A stretch of DNA of 64,000 nt from Amycolatopsis alkalitolerans (lineage in GTDB: Bacteria > Actinomycetota > Actinomycetes > Mycobacteriales > Pseudonocardiaceae). The notes under the pieces are model-generated. The model was given only the letters and a program-made list of their open reading frames with translations, was not told the DNA's origin and made no database searches. Numbering within the stretch: position 1 is the stretch's first letter; every line of letters starts with the position of its first letter. The translations under genes were made by a program, and so were the position numbers. Shown one piece after another: positions 41,689 to 51,162 of this stretch. The stretch is from assembly GCF_006152065.1 (NCBI RefSeq), contig NZ_VDFW01000019.1, positions 62,001 through 126,000 on the forward strand. The letters run 5' to 3'.

Positions 41689-42167
41689 GCTTCGACCCGG
41701 ACGGTTACGTGCTGCGGGACGGCGACGGCCCGCACGTGTGGTTCCTGGACACGCGGATGACGGTCAAGGCGGGCGCCGAGCAGACCCGCGGCGCGTTCAC
41801 CTTCCTCGAATGGTCGGCACCGGCCGGTTTCGGGCCGCCGCTGCACCGCCACGACCGCGAGGACGAGGCGTTCTACCTGCTGGAAGGCGGTATCGAGGTC
41901 GACTGCGGCGACCGGCACTGGCTGGCGGGTCCCGGTGACTTCGTGTTCCTGCCACGCGGGATCCCGCACGCGTTCACGGTGTCCGACGGCCCGGTCCGGG
42001 GCCTGCAGATCACCGCACCGGCCGGATTCGACCAGTTCATCGCCGAACTCGGCAGGCCCGCGGCCGGCCCGGACCTGCCGCCGCCCACGCCGCCCGACGT
42101 GCCGAAGCTGATCGACGTGAGCCTGCGCTACGGCATCGAGACACTCGGGCCGCCGCCGAACGCCTGA
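41685..42167 (+). CDS. Cupin-domain protein
   Basis: The 160-residue product has one cupin barrel. Motif 1 is GPPLHRHDREDEAFYLLEG near 47-65 (His, His and Glu metal ligands), and motif 2 is PGDFVFLPRGIPHAF near 82-96. An N-terminal strand region (VLRDGDGPHVWFLDTRMTVK) and a Pro-rich C-terminal segment PPPTPPDVPKLIDVS follow the quercetinase-like single-domain cupins of actinomycetes. It is translationally coupled to the VOC gene. Function unknown. Confidence 0.82.
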   Translation: MSFDPDGYVLRDGDGPHVWFLDTRMTVKAGAEQTRGAFTFLEWSAPAGFGPPLHRHDREDEAFYLLEGGIEVDCGDRHWLAGPGDFVFLPRGIPHAFTVSDGPVRGLQITAPAGFDQFIAELGRPAAGPDLPPPTPPDVPKLIDVSLRYGIETLGPPPNA

Positions 42168-42170
42168 GCG

Positions 42171-43175
42171 TCACCGGGGCGGGTCGATGCCCAGGAAGCG
42201 GAAGGCGTTGTCCCACAGGACGGCGTCCAGGTCGGACTCGGGCAGCCCCGCCATCCGCAGGGTGCGGCCCGCGGGCTCTTCGCGCGGCATCGCCGGGAAG
42301 TCCGAGCCGACCAGGAGCCGGTCCGCGCCCAGCAACTCGACCAGGTACCGCACGGCACGCACGTCGAACACCATCGAGTCGTAGTAGAACCGGCGCGCGT
42401 ACTCCAGCGGCGAGGGGCCGTCGTCGTGGGCCGGCGCCCGCTCCGGGATTGCCGGCTCCTCGTTCCAGGTGCCGCCCCAGAAGTACTGCGCGCGCGGCAC
42501 CATGAGGCCGAACCCGCCGGCCGCGTGGCTGAACGACACCCGCAGATCCGGGCATTTCGCCGCGATCCCGCCGGTGATGATCGAGGCGGCGGCCAGCGCG
42601 CCTTCCAGGCCGACCACGTAGGTGCCCATCGTGGACATGGGCAGCCGGTCGGTCGCGCTCGGCATGGCGTGCACGAAGACGGCCATGCCGAGCCGCTCGG
42701 CCTCGGCGAAGAACGGCAAGAACCGCTCGTGCCCGATCGACGCGCCCAGGATGTTCGACGCCACTTCGACGCCCCGCAGTCCCGCCTCCTTCATCGGCGC
42801 GAGTTCCGCTGCCGCGATCTCGGGATCCTGCAGCGGAACCATGCCGAGGCCGGCGAACCGGGCGGGGTCCGACGCGCACAGCGTCGCGGTGAACTCGTTG
42901 ACATGCCGGGCCAGCGCCAGCCCGTCGGCCACCGGCAGGTCGTACTTCAGCAACGGCGGCATCGGGCTGAGCACCTCGAAGTCCACTCCGGACGCCGCCT
43001 GCTCCTCGATCCGCCGCTCGGCGTCGAAGAACGCGTCCTTCGCGCGGAACCGCGTCGCCCCGAACAGGAGCATCCGCGCGGACTCGCCGTCGATCGCCTC
43101 CATCCGCGGGAAGCATTCCGGGGCGCCGGTGGGATAGTCGCGGGGCAGCAGGTGGGCGTGGGCATCGGCGAGCAC
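42171..43175 (-). CDS. Amidohydrolase-2 family (ACMSD-like) metal-dependent hydrolase/decarboxylase
   Basis: The 334-residue TIM-barrel protein (GTG 43175, GGAG upstream) has the motifs of the ACMSD/gamma-resorcylate decarboxylase branch: DAHAHLLP at 4-11 (His ligands), MAVFVHAMP near 164, FSHAAGGFGLMVPRAQYFWG near 213 and LVGSDFPAMPRE near 289 with the metal Asp. Members decarboxylate or hydrolyse aromatic or ring-cleaved acids. It ends the five-gene leftward catabolic block, ten bases after the dehydrogenase gene. Confidence 0.83.
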   Translation of the reverse strand: MLADAHAHLLPRDYPTGAPECFPRMEAIDGESARMLLFGATRFRAKDAFFDAERRIEEQAASGVDFEVLSPMPPLLKYDLPVADGLALARHVNEFTATLCASDPARFAGLGMVPLQDPEIAAAELAPMKEAGLRGVEVASNILGASIGHERFLPFFAEAERLGMAVFVHAMPSATDRLPMSTMGTYVVGLEGALAAASIITGGIAAKCPDLRVSFSHAAGGFGLMVPRAQYFWGGTWNEEPAIPERAPAHDDGPSPLEYARRFYYDSMVFDVRAVRYLVELLGADRLLVGSDFPAMPREEPAGRTLRMAGLPESDLDAVLWDNAFRFLGIDPPR

Positions 43176-43184
43176 GGGATCTCC

Positions 43185-44294
43185 TCAGCTGTTGGGGTGG
43201 ACGGACACGTGCACCGCCGTTTCGCCCGGCACCTCGCCGGCGAGCGTTTCGATCGCCTTGACGGTGTCGTCGAGCCCGAACGTGTGGGTGTGCAGCTTTT
43301 CCAGCGGGAAGCGGCCGGATTCGATGATCGCGATCGCCTGCTCGTTCGCCGACGCGTCCACCCCGAACGCGCCGAACACCTGCAGCGCGCGGTTGATGAT
43401 CAGGTCGGTGCGCAGCGGGATCTCCTTGCCGCCCTTGAGGCCCGCCAGCACGACGCGGCCACCGTGGCGCGCCGAGAGCAGCGCGTCGGTCACCGGGGCG
43501 GCCGCCATCGGGGTCAGTTCCAGCACGACGTCGGCCATCGCGCCGTTCGTGATCTCCCGGATCCGCTCGACGGTGTTCACCGTGTCGTTCTTGGAGTCCA
43601 CCGTGATTGTGTGGTCCGCACCGAACTCGCGGGCCAGGTCCAGCTTGTGCCGGTCGGACTCCAGCCCGGTGATGATGATCGTGCCGGCCCCGGCCGCTTT
43701 CGCGGCGATCACGCACGCGATACCGCGCTGCCCCGCGCCGAGCACGACCACCGTGTCGCCGAGCTTGATCCCGCCGAGCTGGGCCGCCCAGCGCACGCCG
43801 GCGCCGAGCGGGTTGAACATCGCCGCGACCTCGACCGGGACGGAGCGGTCGATCGGATGCACGATCGTGCCGGGCGAAAGGTAGAGGTACTCGGCGAATC
43901 CGCCCCACAGCGCGGGTTCGACGTCGATGCCCGTCACGCCGTGCCCATACTTGCGGTTGGGGCACGACTGGTACCGGCCGGTCAGGCAGTGCTGGCACGC
44001 GCGGCACGGCACGATGACCTCGAGCGCGACCCGGTCGCCTGGCTGCACGCCCCACCGTTCCGCGGCGCGTTCCCCGATGTCCTCGATGATGCCCATCGGC
44101 TCGTGCCCGGGGATGAACGGCCCGCGGTCCGGGTTTCCCATGTGTCCCTTGAAGGTTTCCACGTCGCTGCCGCAGATGCCGTTGGCCTCCACGCGCAGCA
44201 GGCCGTCGTCGGGCCCGATCTCCGGCCGGGGGAACTCGCGGATCTCGATGCTGCGGGGTCCGGTTTGGACGGCCGCACGGACGGTTTCTGCCAT
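43185..44294 (-). CDS. Zinc-dependent MDR alcohol dehydrogenase
   Basis: The 369-residue protein carries the catalytic zinc site NGICGSDVETFKGHM near 38-52 with GHEPMGIIEDIGE, the structural zinc cluster CRACQHCLTGRYQSCPN near 96-112 and the NAD site VVVLGAGQRGIACVIAAKAA near 180. It most resembles threonine/sorbitol-dehydrogenase-like MDR enzymes of catabolic operons. The gene is eight bases from the CoA ligase stop on the same strand. The alcohol or hydroxy acid oxidised is unknown. Confidence 0.86.
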   Translation of the reverse strand: MAETVRAAVQTGPRSIEIREFPRPEIGPDDGLLRVEANGICGSDVETFKGHMGNPDRGPFIPGHEPMGIIEDIGERAAERWGVQPGDRVALEVIVPCRACQHCLTGRYQSCPNRKYGHGVTGIDVEPALWGGFAEYLYLSPGTIVHPIDRSVPVEVAAMFNPLGAGVRWAAQLGGIKLGDTVVVLGAGQRGIACVIAAKAAGAGTIIITGLESDRHKLDLAREFGADHTITVDSKNDTVNTVERIREITNGAMADVVLELTPMAAAPVTDALLSARHGGRVVLAGLKGGKEIPLRTDLIINRALQVFGAFGVDASANEQAIAIIESGRFPLEKLHTHTFGLDDTVKAIETLAGEVPGETAVHVSVHPNS

Positions 44295-44302
44295 GTCTCT
44301 CC

Positions 44303-45586
44303 TTAGCCTGCGGGCCGGACCAGCCGGGACTTCATTTCGGATCGTTCGAGCGAGCCGGGCGGGACCAGGGTGACCTCCGCGCGCACCGAAAGCCGCGCCC
44401 GGATCAGGGTTTCCAGCTCCTCGCGCAGCTGCGCGTGGTCGCCGGGCGCCTCACCCCACTCGGCTTCGACCCGCAGCGGCGGCTCGACCCGCGGGCCGGT
44501 GCCGGGCACCACGATCTGCACCGCGCCGGTGGTGCGGGGATGGCGGGTCTGCACGAGATCCCTGACCGCGGACGGGAAGACGTTCACCCCGAGGACGATC
44601 AGCATGTCGTCGGTCCGGCCCACGCAGCGGATGAGCGGCGCGCCGTCTTCGGCCGCGCCGGTGACCACGACCCGGTCGCGGGTGCGGAACCGGACCAGCG
44701 CGCAGCATTCCCGGTCGACCGCGGTATAGACCAATTCGCCAGACGCGCCCGGCTCAGCCGCCACCGGCTCGCCGCTGTCGGGGTCGATCAGCTCGACGAC
44801 CACATGCCGCCCGCCGGTGAACCGCATGCCCCCGCTGCCGGGCGCCTCCCCGAACAGGACCGGCGCCATATCCGCGTTCCCGAGCCCCTCGGTGACCGGC
44901 GCGCCCCATTCCCGCTCGACGTACTGCCGGAAGGCGGGCTCTCCCCCGCCGGGCTCGCCACCGACGAACACCTTGCGGATGCCGAACTCCCGGGGATCGC
45001 GGCCCAGCCCGCGCACGTACTCGGCGAGGTACCGGACGTAGGACGGGGTCGAATGCAGGGCGGTGACGCCCAGGGTTTCCATGGCCAGCACGGCTTTCTC
45101 CGATGCCCCGGTGCCGATCGGGACCAGCGTCGAGCCGATGCTCTCCAGCGCGTCGCGGATCGGCAGGCCGCCCACGAACAAGGTGAGCCCGGCGCCGTGC
45201 AGCACGACGTCCTCGCGGGTGGCCCCCATCGTGCGGAACGCCCGCGCGACCATGTCGGTCCACGTGTCGGCGTCGCGCCGGGTCACGCCGACCCAGCTGG
45301 GTTTGCCGGTGGTGCCGGTGGAGGCGTGCACCCGGACGACCTCGGTCAGCCCGACCCCGGCGTGCCGCCCCAGCGGCGGCGCCGCGGCCTGCGACTCGCG
45401 CAGCATCTGCTTGCCGGTGAACGGGAACTTGCCAAGATCGTCGAGCGTCTCGAACGACGGGTTGCCGTGCTCGGCGAACAGATCGTGGTAGAACGCCGAG
45501 CGCGCGGGCAGCTCCTTCAGCTGCTCGCGCAGCGCCGCCTCGACGGCCGCACGGTCTTCGGGTGCGACGAAGCCGGGTGTGACCAC
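44303..45586 (-). CDS. Phenylacetate-CoA ligase-like adenylate-forming enzyme
   Basis: The 427-residue protein (GTG 45586, AAAGG upstream) is PaaK-like: FTGKQMLRESQAAAP, the P-loop HASTGTTGKPSWVGVTRRD near 87-105, HSTPSYVRYLAEYVRGLG near 178, YTAVDRECCALVRFRTRDRV and GRTDDMLIVLGVNVFPSAV with the C-terminal PaaK domain. It should activate an aromatic or other carboxylic acid as the CoA thioester in the cytoplasm. In this block it follows the aldehyde dehydrogenase, so the acid is probably that enzyme's product. Confidence 0.87.
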   Translation of the reverse strand: MVTPGFVAPEDRAAVEAALREQLKELPARSAFYHDLFAEHGNPSFETLDDLGKFPFTGKQMLRESQAAAPPLGRHAGVGLTEVVRVHASTGTTGKPSWVGVTRRDADTWTDMVARAFRTMGATREDVVLHGAGLTLFVGGLPIRDALESIGSTLVPIGTGASEKAVLAMETLGVTALHSTPSYVRYLAEYVRGLGRDPREFGIRKVFVGGEPGGGEPAFRQYVEREWGAPVTEGLGNADMAPVLFGEAPGSGGMRFTGGRHVVVELIDPDSGEPVAAEPGASGELVYTAVDRECCALVRFRTRDRVVVTGAAEDGAPLIRCVGRTDDMLIVLGVNVFPSAVRDLVQTRHPRTTGAVQIVVPGTGPRVEPPLRVEAEWGEAPGDHAQLREELETLIRARLSVRAEVTLVPPGSLERSEMKSRLVRPAG

Positions 45587-45613
45587 AGCAGGACCTTTCT
45601 CGCGTGCCGGTGC

Positions 45614-46564
45614 CTAGGCGACCGCGGTCGCCGCGACCTGCGGCACGACCTCGGCGCCGAGCAATGCGATGTGCTCGAGATCGTGGATGTCGTAGATGTG
45701 CAGGTACACCGTGTCCGCACCGGCCTCGCGCAGCTCGCCGATCCGGTCGGTCACCTGCCTGGGGGTGCCGATGACGGCATTGGCGCGCATGAACTCAGAG
45801 CCCATTATTTCGCCGCGGCGCGCCGCCTCCCGCGGCGTCGAACCGCACGCAACCGGCAGCACGGCCGAGCGTCGCGCCTCGTCCGGGTCACGGCCGATCG
45901 CCTCGCAGGCCCGCGCGAACACGGCGAACCGGTCGCGCAGATCACCACCGAGCGCGCCGTTGAACTCGTTCGCGAACCGGGCGGCGATGGCGGGGGTGCG
46001 CTTGGGGCCCGAGCCGCCGATGATGACCGGCGGATGCGGGTCCTGCGCCGGCCGCGGCGTGGCACCGTTCGCCTCGATGCCGTAGTGCTTGCCGGTGAAG
46101 GAAAACTCGTCGCCTTCGCCGGTGCGCCACAGCCCGGTGATGATCTCCAGCTGTTCCTCGAACCGGTCGAACCGCTCGCGCGTCGACGGGAAGGGGATGC
46201 CGAACGCGGCGTGCTCACGCTCGTACCAGCCGGTGCCGAGGCCCAGCTCGACACGCCCGCCGCTCATCTCGTCGACCGACGCGACGATCGTCGCGAGCAG
46301 GCCGGGCTGCCGGAAGGTCGCGGCGCCGACGAGAGCCCCGAGCCGGACCCGCGAGGTGTCGCGGGCAAGGCCGCCGAGCGTGGTCCAGCAGTCGGTCGGC
46401 CGGTAGGTGCGGTCGTTCGCGTCCACCCCGAGCAGATGGTCCGAGCGGAAGAACGCGTCGAACCCGGCGTCCTCGGTCGCCCGCGCCAGCGCGAGGATCT
46501 CGTCGTATCGCGAACCGTGGCGGGGCTCCATGAGCACCCGCAGCCGGAAGTCAGTTCGTGCCAC
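45614..46564 (-). CDS. LLM-class (luciferase-like, probably F420-dependent) oxidoreductase
   Basis: The 316-residue protein starts at GTG 46564, 14 bases within the aldehyde dehydrogenase end. Marks of the LLM fold: ILALARATEDAGFDAFFRSD near 23-42, VRLGALVGAATFRQPGLLAT, LGLGTGWYEREHAAFGIPFP near 110-130, HPPVIIGGSGPKRTPAIAAR and GTPRQVTDRIGELREAGADT. F420 rather than FMN as cofactor is inferred from the TIGR-type actinobacterial subgroup. It may perform a hydride transfer or monooxygenation step on the compound handled by the block. Confidence 0.83.
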   Translation of the reverse strand: MARTDFRLRVLMEPRHGSRYDEILALARATEDAGFDAFFRSDHLLGVDANDRTYRPTDCWTTLGGLARDTSRVRLGALVGAATFRQPGLLATIVASVDEMSGGRVELGLGTGWYEREHAAFGIPFPSTRERFDRFEEQLEIITGLWRTGEGDEFSFTGKHYGIEANGATPRPAQDPHPPVIIGGSGPKRTPAIAARFANEFNGALGGDLRDRFAVFARACEAIGRDPDEARRSAVLPVACGSTPREAARRGEIMGSEFMRANAVIGTPRQVTDRIGELREAGADTVYLHIYDIHDLEHIALLGAEVVPQVAATAVA

Positions 46565-48023
46565 GCAGGGACACCGCCTTCACCTGGGTGTAGTTGAGCA
46601 CCGCGTCCGCGCCCATGGTGCGGCCGAAACCGCTGCGCTTGTACCCGCCGAACGGCGCGCCGACCAGGCCCGCGCCGAGCGCCGCGTTGACCGCGACCTG
46701 CCCGGCCTGCAAGCCCTTCGACAGCCGCACCGCACGGCCGACGTCACGGGTCCAGACCGACGCGACGAGCCCGTAGTCGGTTCCGTTCGCGACCTCGAGC
46801 GCCTCGGCCTCCCCGTCCACGGGGATCACCGACAGCACCGGGCCGAAAATCTCCTCCCGCGCGATGCGCATCCCGGGGTCCACCTGGTCGAACAGGGTGG
46901 CCTCGACGTAGAACCCACGCTCGAATTCCGGGCCGTCGGGCACCCCGCCGCCGACGACGAGTTCGGCGCCCTCCTCGCGGCCGACCTTCAGGTAGTTCAG
47001 CACCCGGTCGTGCTGCTTCGCGTTGATCAATGGACCCATCTGGACCTTCTCGTGCCACGGCCCGATCCGGACCTGGCCGAGCCGTTCCGCGAGCCGCCGC
47101 ACCACTTCCGCATGCACCGACCGGTCGACGACGACCCGCGAACCGGCCGCGCAGATCTGCCCGGTGTTCAGCGTGATGCCGTTCGCGATCGCGGGCACGG
47201 CCGCGTCGAGATCGGCGTCGCCGAAGATCACCTGCGGGGATTTGCCGCCAAGTTCGAGGTGCAGCGGGATGAGGTTCTTCGCGCAGGCGGCCATCACCAG
47301 CGAACCCGTCTCGGGCGAACCGGTGAAGCTCATCCGGCGGATCCCCTTGTGCGCGGGGATCGCCGCGCCGGCCTCGTGCCCATACCCGGTGACGACGTTG
47401 ACCACCCCGGGCGGGATCCCGGCTTCGACGGCGAGCTTCGCCAGTGCGAGCGGCGTGAGCGGAGCGTCTTCGGCGGGCTTGATGACGATCGTGTTGCCCG
47501 CCGCGATCGCGGCGCCCACGTCGTTGGCGAACATCGGTCCCGGCGCGTTCCAGGGGATCACCGCGCCGACGACACCGTACGGTTCGCGCAGCGTCAGGCC
47601 CAGCACGTCCGGCGTCCCGGCCGGCAGGGACAGGCCCTGCACCTTGTCGGCCTGGCCCGCGATGAACGTGAGCATCCGCGCCATCGGCGGCGGCCCCCAC
47701 GACGGCCGGCCCACCTCCTGGGACTCGAGGCCGTCGAGTTCCGACTCGTGCTCACGGATCTTCTGGGCCCAGCTCATGATCAGCGCGCCGCGCTCGGTCG
47801 GGCTCGTGTCGCGCCACGCCGGGAACGCGGCGGCCGCCGCACGCACGGCGGCATCGACGTCCTCGGCACCTCCCCTGGGCACCCTCGCCAGGACCTCGCG
47901 CGTGGCCGGGTTGATCACGTCGATGGTTTCGCCGCTTTTCGCCGGGACCCATTCGCCGCCGATCAGCTGGGCATTGTCGACGAGGAGGGCGCTGGTCTCG
48001 GGGCTGGGCAGGACGGTCGTCAT
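46551..48023 (-). CDS. NAD(P)-dependent aldehyde dehydrogenase
   Basis: The 490-residue ALDH begins at ATG 48023 with GAGGGAG upstream. VVGAVIPWNAPGPMFANDVG is near 151-170, FTGSPETGS near 233-241, the general base Glu257 in LELGGKSP and the nucleophile Cys291 in NTGQICAAGSR. The end FGGYKRSGFGRTMGADAVLN is usual. It is the first gene of the leftward block and divergent (132 bases) from the benzoylformate decarboxylase-like gene, whose aldehyde product it could oxidise. Confidence 0.92.
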   Translation of the reverse strand: MTTVLPSPETSALLVDNAQLIGGEWVPAKSGETIDVINPATREVLARVPRGGAEDVDAAVRAAAAAFPAWRDTSPTERGALIMSWAQKIREHESELDGLESQEVGRPSWGPPPMARMLTFIAGQADKVQGLSLPAGTPDVLGLTLREPYGVVGAVIPWNAPGPMFANDVGAAIAAGNTIVIKPAEDAPLTPLALAKLAVEAGIPPGVVNVVTGYGHEAGAAIPAHKGIRRMSFTGSPETGSLVMAACAKNLIPLHLELGGKSPQVIFGDADLDAAVPAIANGITLNTGQICAAGSRVVVDRSVHAEVVRRLAERLGQVRIGPWHEKVQMGPLINAKQHDRVLNYLKVGREEGAELVVGGGVPDGPEFERGFYVEATLFDQVDPGMRIAREEIFGPVLSVIPVDGEAEALEVANGTDYGLVASVWTRDVGRAVRLSKGLQAGQVAVNAALGAGLVGAPFGGYKRSGFGRTMGADAVLNYTQVKAVSLRGTN

Positions 48024-48155
48024 GGCTGCTCCCTCAGGGTTCACGATGAATCGGACTATGCCGGGGCGGGCTGGCCTGCCGCGATACGCCTTTCGCGACG
48101 CGGAAAACCCGCGCGAAGCCCGGCGAGGACGGCGTCGATGGTCAACACTGGGGTC

Positions 48156-49730
48156 ATGACGACGGTGCGCGAAACGGTCCATGAGCTGCTCCGCGGCTGG
48201 GGCCTCACGACGGTGTTCGGCAATCCCGGTTCCAACGAACTGCCGTTCCTCGACCGGTTTCCCGCCGACTTCCGGTACGTGCTCGGCCTGCACGAGGGCA
48301 CCGTGCTCGCGATGGCCGACGGGTACGCGCAGGCCACCGGGCGTCCGGCGCTGGTCAACCTGCACGCGGCGGCCGGGCTCGGCAACGCGATGGGCAACCT
48401 CGCGAACGCGCGCCAGCAGCACACGCCGCTGATCGTCACGGCGGGCCAGCAGGCCCGGAACATGGTGGGGCTCGGCGCGATGCTTTCCGAGCCGGAGCTG
48501 ACCACCGTGCCGCGACCGCATGTCAAGGCCGCGCTGGAACCGTTGCGAGCCCAGGACGTCCCGCGCGCGCTCGCCGAGGCTTACCACCTTTCGACGCTGC
48601 CGCCGGCCGGGCCGGTGTTCGTGTCGCTGCCACTGGACGACTGGGCCGCCGAGGTCGTGCCGCACGAGGTCGAGCACCTCGGGCGGCGCCGGGTGACCTC
48701 GCTCGCCGCACCCGCCGAGGGTGAGATCGAGCGGCTGGCCGCCCGCTTGGACGCCGCGAAGGCGCCCGTGCTGGTGGTCGGCCCGGAAGCCGACCGCGAG
48801 CCGGTGTTCGACCAGGTGGTGAAGCTCGCGGAGGCGGCCAACCTGCCCGTCTGGCTGCCGCCGGGCCCGCCACGCTGCGGGTTCCCGACAACGCATCCGC
48901 ACTACCGGGGCGTGCTGCCCAACACCGTCAACGGGATCACCGAAACCCTGGCGGGGCACGATTTCGTGCTCGTGCTCGGGGCACCGGTGTTCCGCTACCA
49001 CGTCAACAAGCCCGGCCCGTTCCTGCCGGCGGGCACCGAACTGGTCGCGGTCATCTCCGATCCCGCGGCCGCCGCGCGCTCGCCGATGGGGGACGCGCTC
49101 GTCGGTGACGTCGGCGAGGTGGTCTCCCGCCTCGCCGGTCTGGTGACCGGCTCCGGCCGTCCCCCGGTACCGCCCCGGCCCGCCGCGCAGGCGGTGCCCG
49201 CCGCGAGCGCCCCGTTCCCGGCCGAGGCCGTGTTCGACGTGCTCGCCGACGTGCTTCCCCCGGATGCCGTGCTGGTCAACGAATCCACGTCGAACACGGG
49301 CGCGTTCTGGGCGCGGATCCCGATCCGCCGCTCGGGCGGGCTCTACTTCCCGGCGGCCGGCGGGCTCGGTTTCGGCCTGCCCGCCGCGGTCGGCGTGGCG
49401 CTGGCCGATCCCGGGCGGCGCGTGTTCGCCGTGCTCGGCGATGGTGCCGCGCAGTACGGGATCCAGGGCCTGTGGACCGCGGCGCACCACCGGCTGCCGA
49501 TCACGTTCCTGGTGCTGCGCAACGACGAGTACGGCGCGCTGCGCCGGTTCACCGGACGGCTCGGCGTGTCGGAGGTGCCCGGGATGGACCTGCCCGGGAT
49601 CGACGTCGTGTCCGTCGCCCGCGGCTACGGGCTGCCCGCTCGGCGGGTGGAGGACGCCGGCGCGCTGCGGGACGCGCTGGCCGCGACCGGCGGGCCGCTG
49701 GTGGTGGAGGTGCCGATCACGCGGACGTGA
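48156..49730 (+). CDS. mdlC: Thiamine-diphosphate enzyme, benzoylformate decarboxylase-like
   Basis: The 524-residue protein (ATG 48156; in-frame ATG 48138 adds six residues) matches benzoylformate decarboxylase in length and active site: Ser26 (GNPGSNELP), Glu47 (LHEGTV), His70 (VNLHAAAG) and His282 (APVFRYH), positions almost identical to the Pseudomonas enzyme. The ThDP motif starts at GDGAAQYGIQ near 428; the usual Asn there is Gln, with RNDEYG about 28 residues on. It should decarboxylate an aryl-glyoxylate to an aldehyde in the cytoplasm. The following MHS symporter may import the acid. The exact aryl group is unknown. Confidence 0.85.
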   Translation: MTTVRETVHELLRGWGLTTVFGNPGSNELPFLDRFPADFRYVLGLHEGTVLAMADGYAQATGRPALVNLHAAAGLGNAMGNLANARQQHTPLIVTAGQQARNMVGLGAMLSEPELTTVPRPHVKAALEPLRAQDVPRALAEAYHLSTLPPAGPVFVSLPLDDWAAEVVPHEVEHLGRRRVTSLAAPAEGEIERLAARLDAAKAPVLVVGPEADREPVFDQVVKLAEAANLPVWLPPGPPRCGFPTTHPHYRGVLPNTVNGITETLAGHDFVLVLGAPVFRYHVNKPGPFLPAGTELVAVISDPAAAARSPMGDALVGDVGEVVSRLAGLVTGSGRPPVPPRPAAQAVPAASAPFPAEAVFDVLADVLPPDAVLVNESTSNTGAFWARIPIRRSGGLYFPAAGGLGFGLPAAVGVALADPGRRVFAVLGDGAAQYGIQGLWTAAHHRLPITFLVLRNDEYGALRRFTGRLGVSEVPGMDLPGIDVVSVARGYGLPARRVEDAGALRDALAATGGPLVVEVPITRT

Positions 49731-49830
49731 GACATCCGTCGCGGCCCAGGTACGGCGCGTGACCGACGACGCCGGAGGTGAAGGCTTCTTTACTTCGAGT
49801 GTCCTTCCTCGACGCCGCGAAAGGCAGAAA

Positions 49831-51153
49831 ATGACCGGCTCCCCGCCCAGCAAGGCCTCGCTCCTGCTCGCCAGCTGCGTCGGCACCTCGATCGAGTGGT
49901 ACGACTACTACATCTTCGGCAGCGCGTCCGCGCTCGTGTTCGGTTCGCTGTTCTTCCCGTCCTTCTCGCCGGTCGCCGGCACGCTCGCCGCGTTCGGCAC
50001 GTTCGCGGTCGGGTTCATCGCCCGCCCGCTGGGCGCCGCGGTGATCGGGCACTTCGGCGACCGGATCGGGCGCAAGGCGATGCTGGTGCTGACGCTGATG
50101 ATGGCGGGGCTTTCGACGTTCCTGATCGGTGTCCTGCCCACCTACGCCGCGATCGGGGTGGCGGCGCCGATCCTGCTGGTGATCATGCGGCTGCTGCAGG
50201 GCTTCGGGGTCGGCGGTGAATGGGGCGGCGCGGTACTCGTCGCCACCGAGCACGCGACGCCGCGGCAGCGGGCGGTGTACGGCAGCTTCGCCCAGTTCGG
50301 CGTGCCGATCGGGGTGCTCACCTCGAACCTGGTGTTCCTGATCGCGTCGCAACTGCCGGACGCGAGCTTCAAGGCCTGGGGCTGGCGGATCCCCTTCCTG
50401 CTCAGCGCCGTGCTGCTCGGCGTGGGCATGCTCGTGCGGCGGAAGCTCAACGAGAGCCCGGAATTCCGCCGGGTCAAGGAGACCAACAAGGTCAGCAGGC
50501 TGCCCTTCGGCACGCTGCTGCGCGAACAGCCGGTGACCCTGCTGCTGGCCAGCCTCGCCGCGATCGCCCCGCCCGCGGTCGGCTACACGGTCATGGTCTA
50601 CATGCTCAACTACGGCACCAAGGTCGCCGGGTTCAGCCGCACCACGCTGCTCACCGTGCTCCTGCTGTCCGCGCTGGTGTGGATCGCGGGGATCTACTTC
50701 GCCGCCGTGTGGGCGGACAGGTGGGGCAGCAAGCGGGTCTACACGGTCGGCGCGATCACCGCGGTCGCCTGGGCGTTCCCGATCTTCCTGCTGGTCAACA
50801 CGGGCAGCCTCACGGCCGCGGTGGTGGCGTACTTCGTGGCCGCCGTCGTGCAGGCGATCATGGCGGGCGCGCAGGGCGCGCTGTTCACCGAACTGTTCCA
50901 CACCCGGCTGCGGTTCAGCGGCGCGTCGGTCGCCTACCAGCTGGGCGGCCTGATCGGCGGCGCGGTGGGACCGCTGGTCCTCACCGCCCTGTTCGGCGCC
51001 TACCACTCGTCCACGCCGCTCGCGCTGTACCTGGCCGCGATCTGCGCGGTGAGCCTCGTCGCGGTCGTGCTGGTACGCCCCCTTCCGGAGTACGAAAAGG
51101 CCGTGGCGGAGCGGGAAGGGGCGCCGTTAGCGTCGGGGCGGGAGACTAGCTGA
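49831..51153 (+). CDS. MHS-family metabolite:H+ symporter (MFS)
   Basis: The 440-residue protein begins MTGSPPSKASLLLASCVGTS at ATG 49831 with GAAAGG upstream. It has about 12 helices and the MHS hallmarks SIEWYDYYIFGSASALVFGS near 20-40, GFIARPLGAAVIGHFGDRIG, and RLLQGFGVGGEWGGAVLVAT near 122. Family members import shikimate, ketoglutarate, citrate or aromatic acids with protons. Lying directly after the decarboxylase gene, it is the likely uptake route for that enzyme's acid substrate. Confidence 0.88.
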   Translation: MTGSPPSKASLLLASCVGTSIEWYDYYIFGSASALVFGSLFFPSFSPVAGTLAAFGTFAVGFIARPLGAAVIGHFGDRIGRKAMLVLTLMMAGLSTFLIGVLPTYAAIGVAAPILLVIMRLLQGFGVGGEWGGAVLVATEHATPRQRAVYGSFAQFGVPIGVLTSNLVFLIASQLPDASFKAWGWRIPFLLSAVLLGVGMLVRRKLNESPEFRRVKETNKVSRLPFGTLLREQPVTLLLASLAAIAPPAVGYTVMVYMLNYGTKVAGFSRTTLLTVLLLSALVWIAGIYFAAVWADRWGSKRVYTVGAITAVAWAFPIFLLVNTGSLTAAVVAYFVAAVVQAIMAGAQGALFTELFHTRLRFSGASVAYQLGGLIGGAVGPLVLTALFGAYHSSTPLALYLAAICAVSLVAVVLVRPLPEYEKAVAEREGAPLASGRETS

Positions 51154-51162
51154 GGAGTGCGC

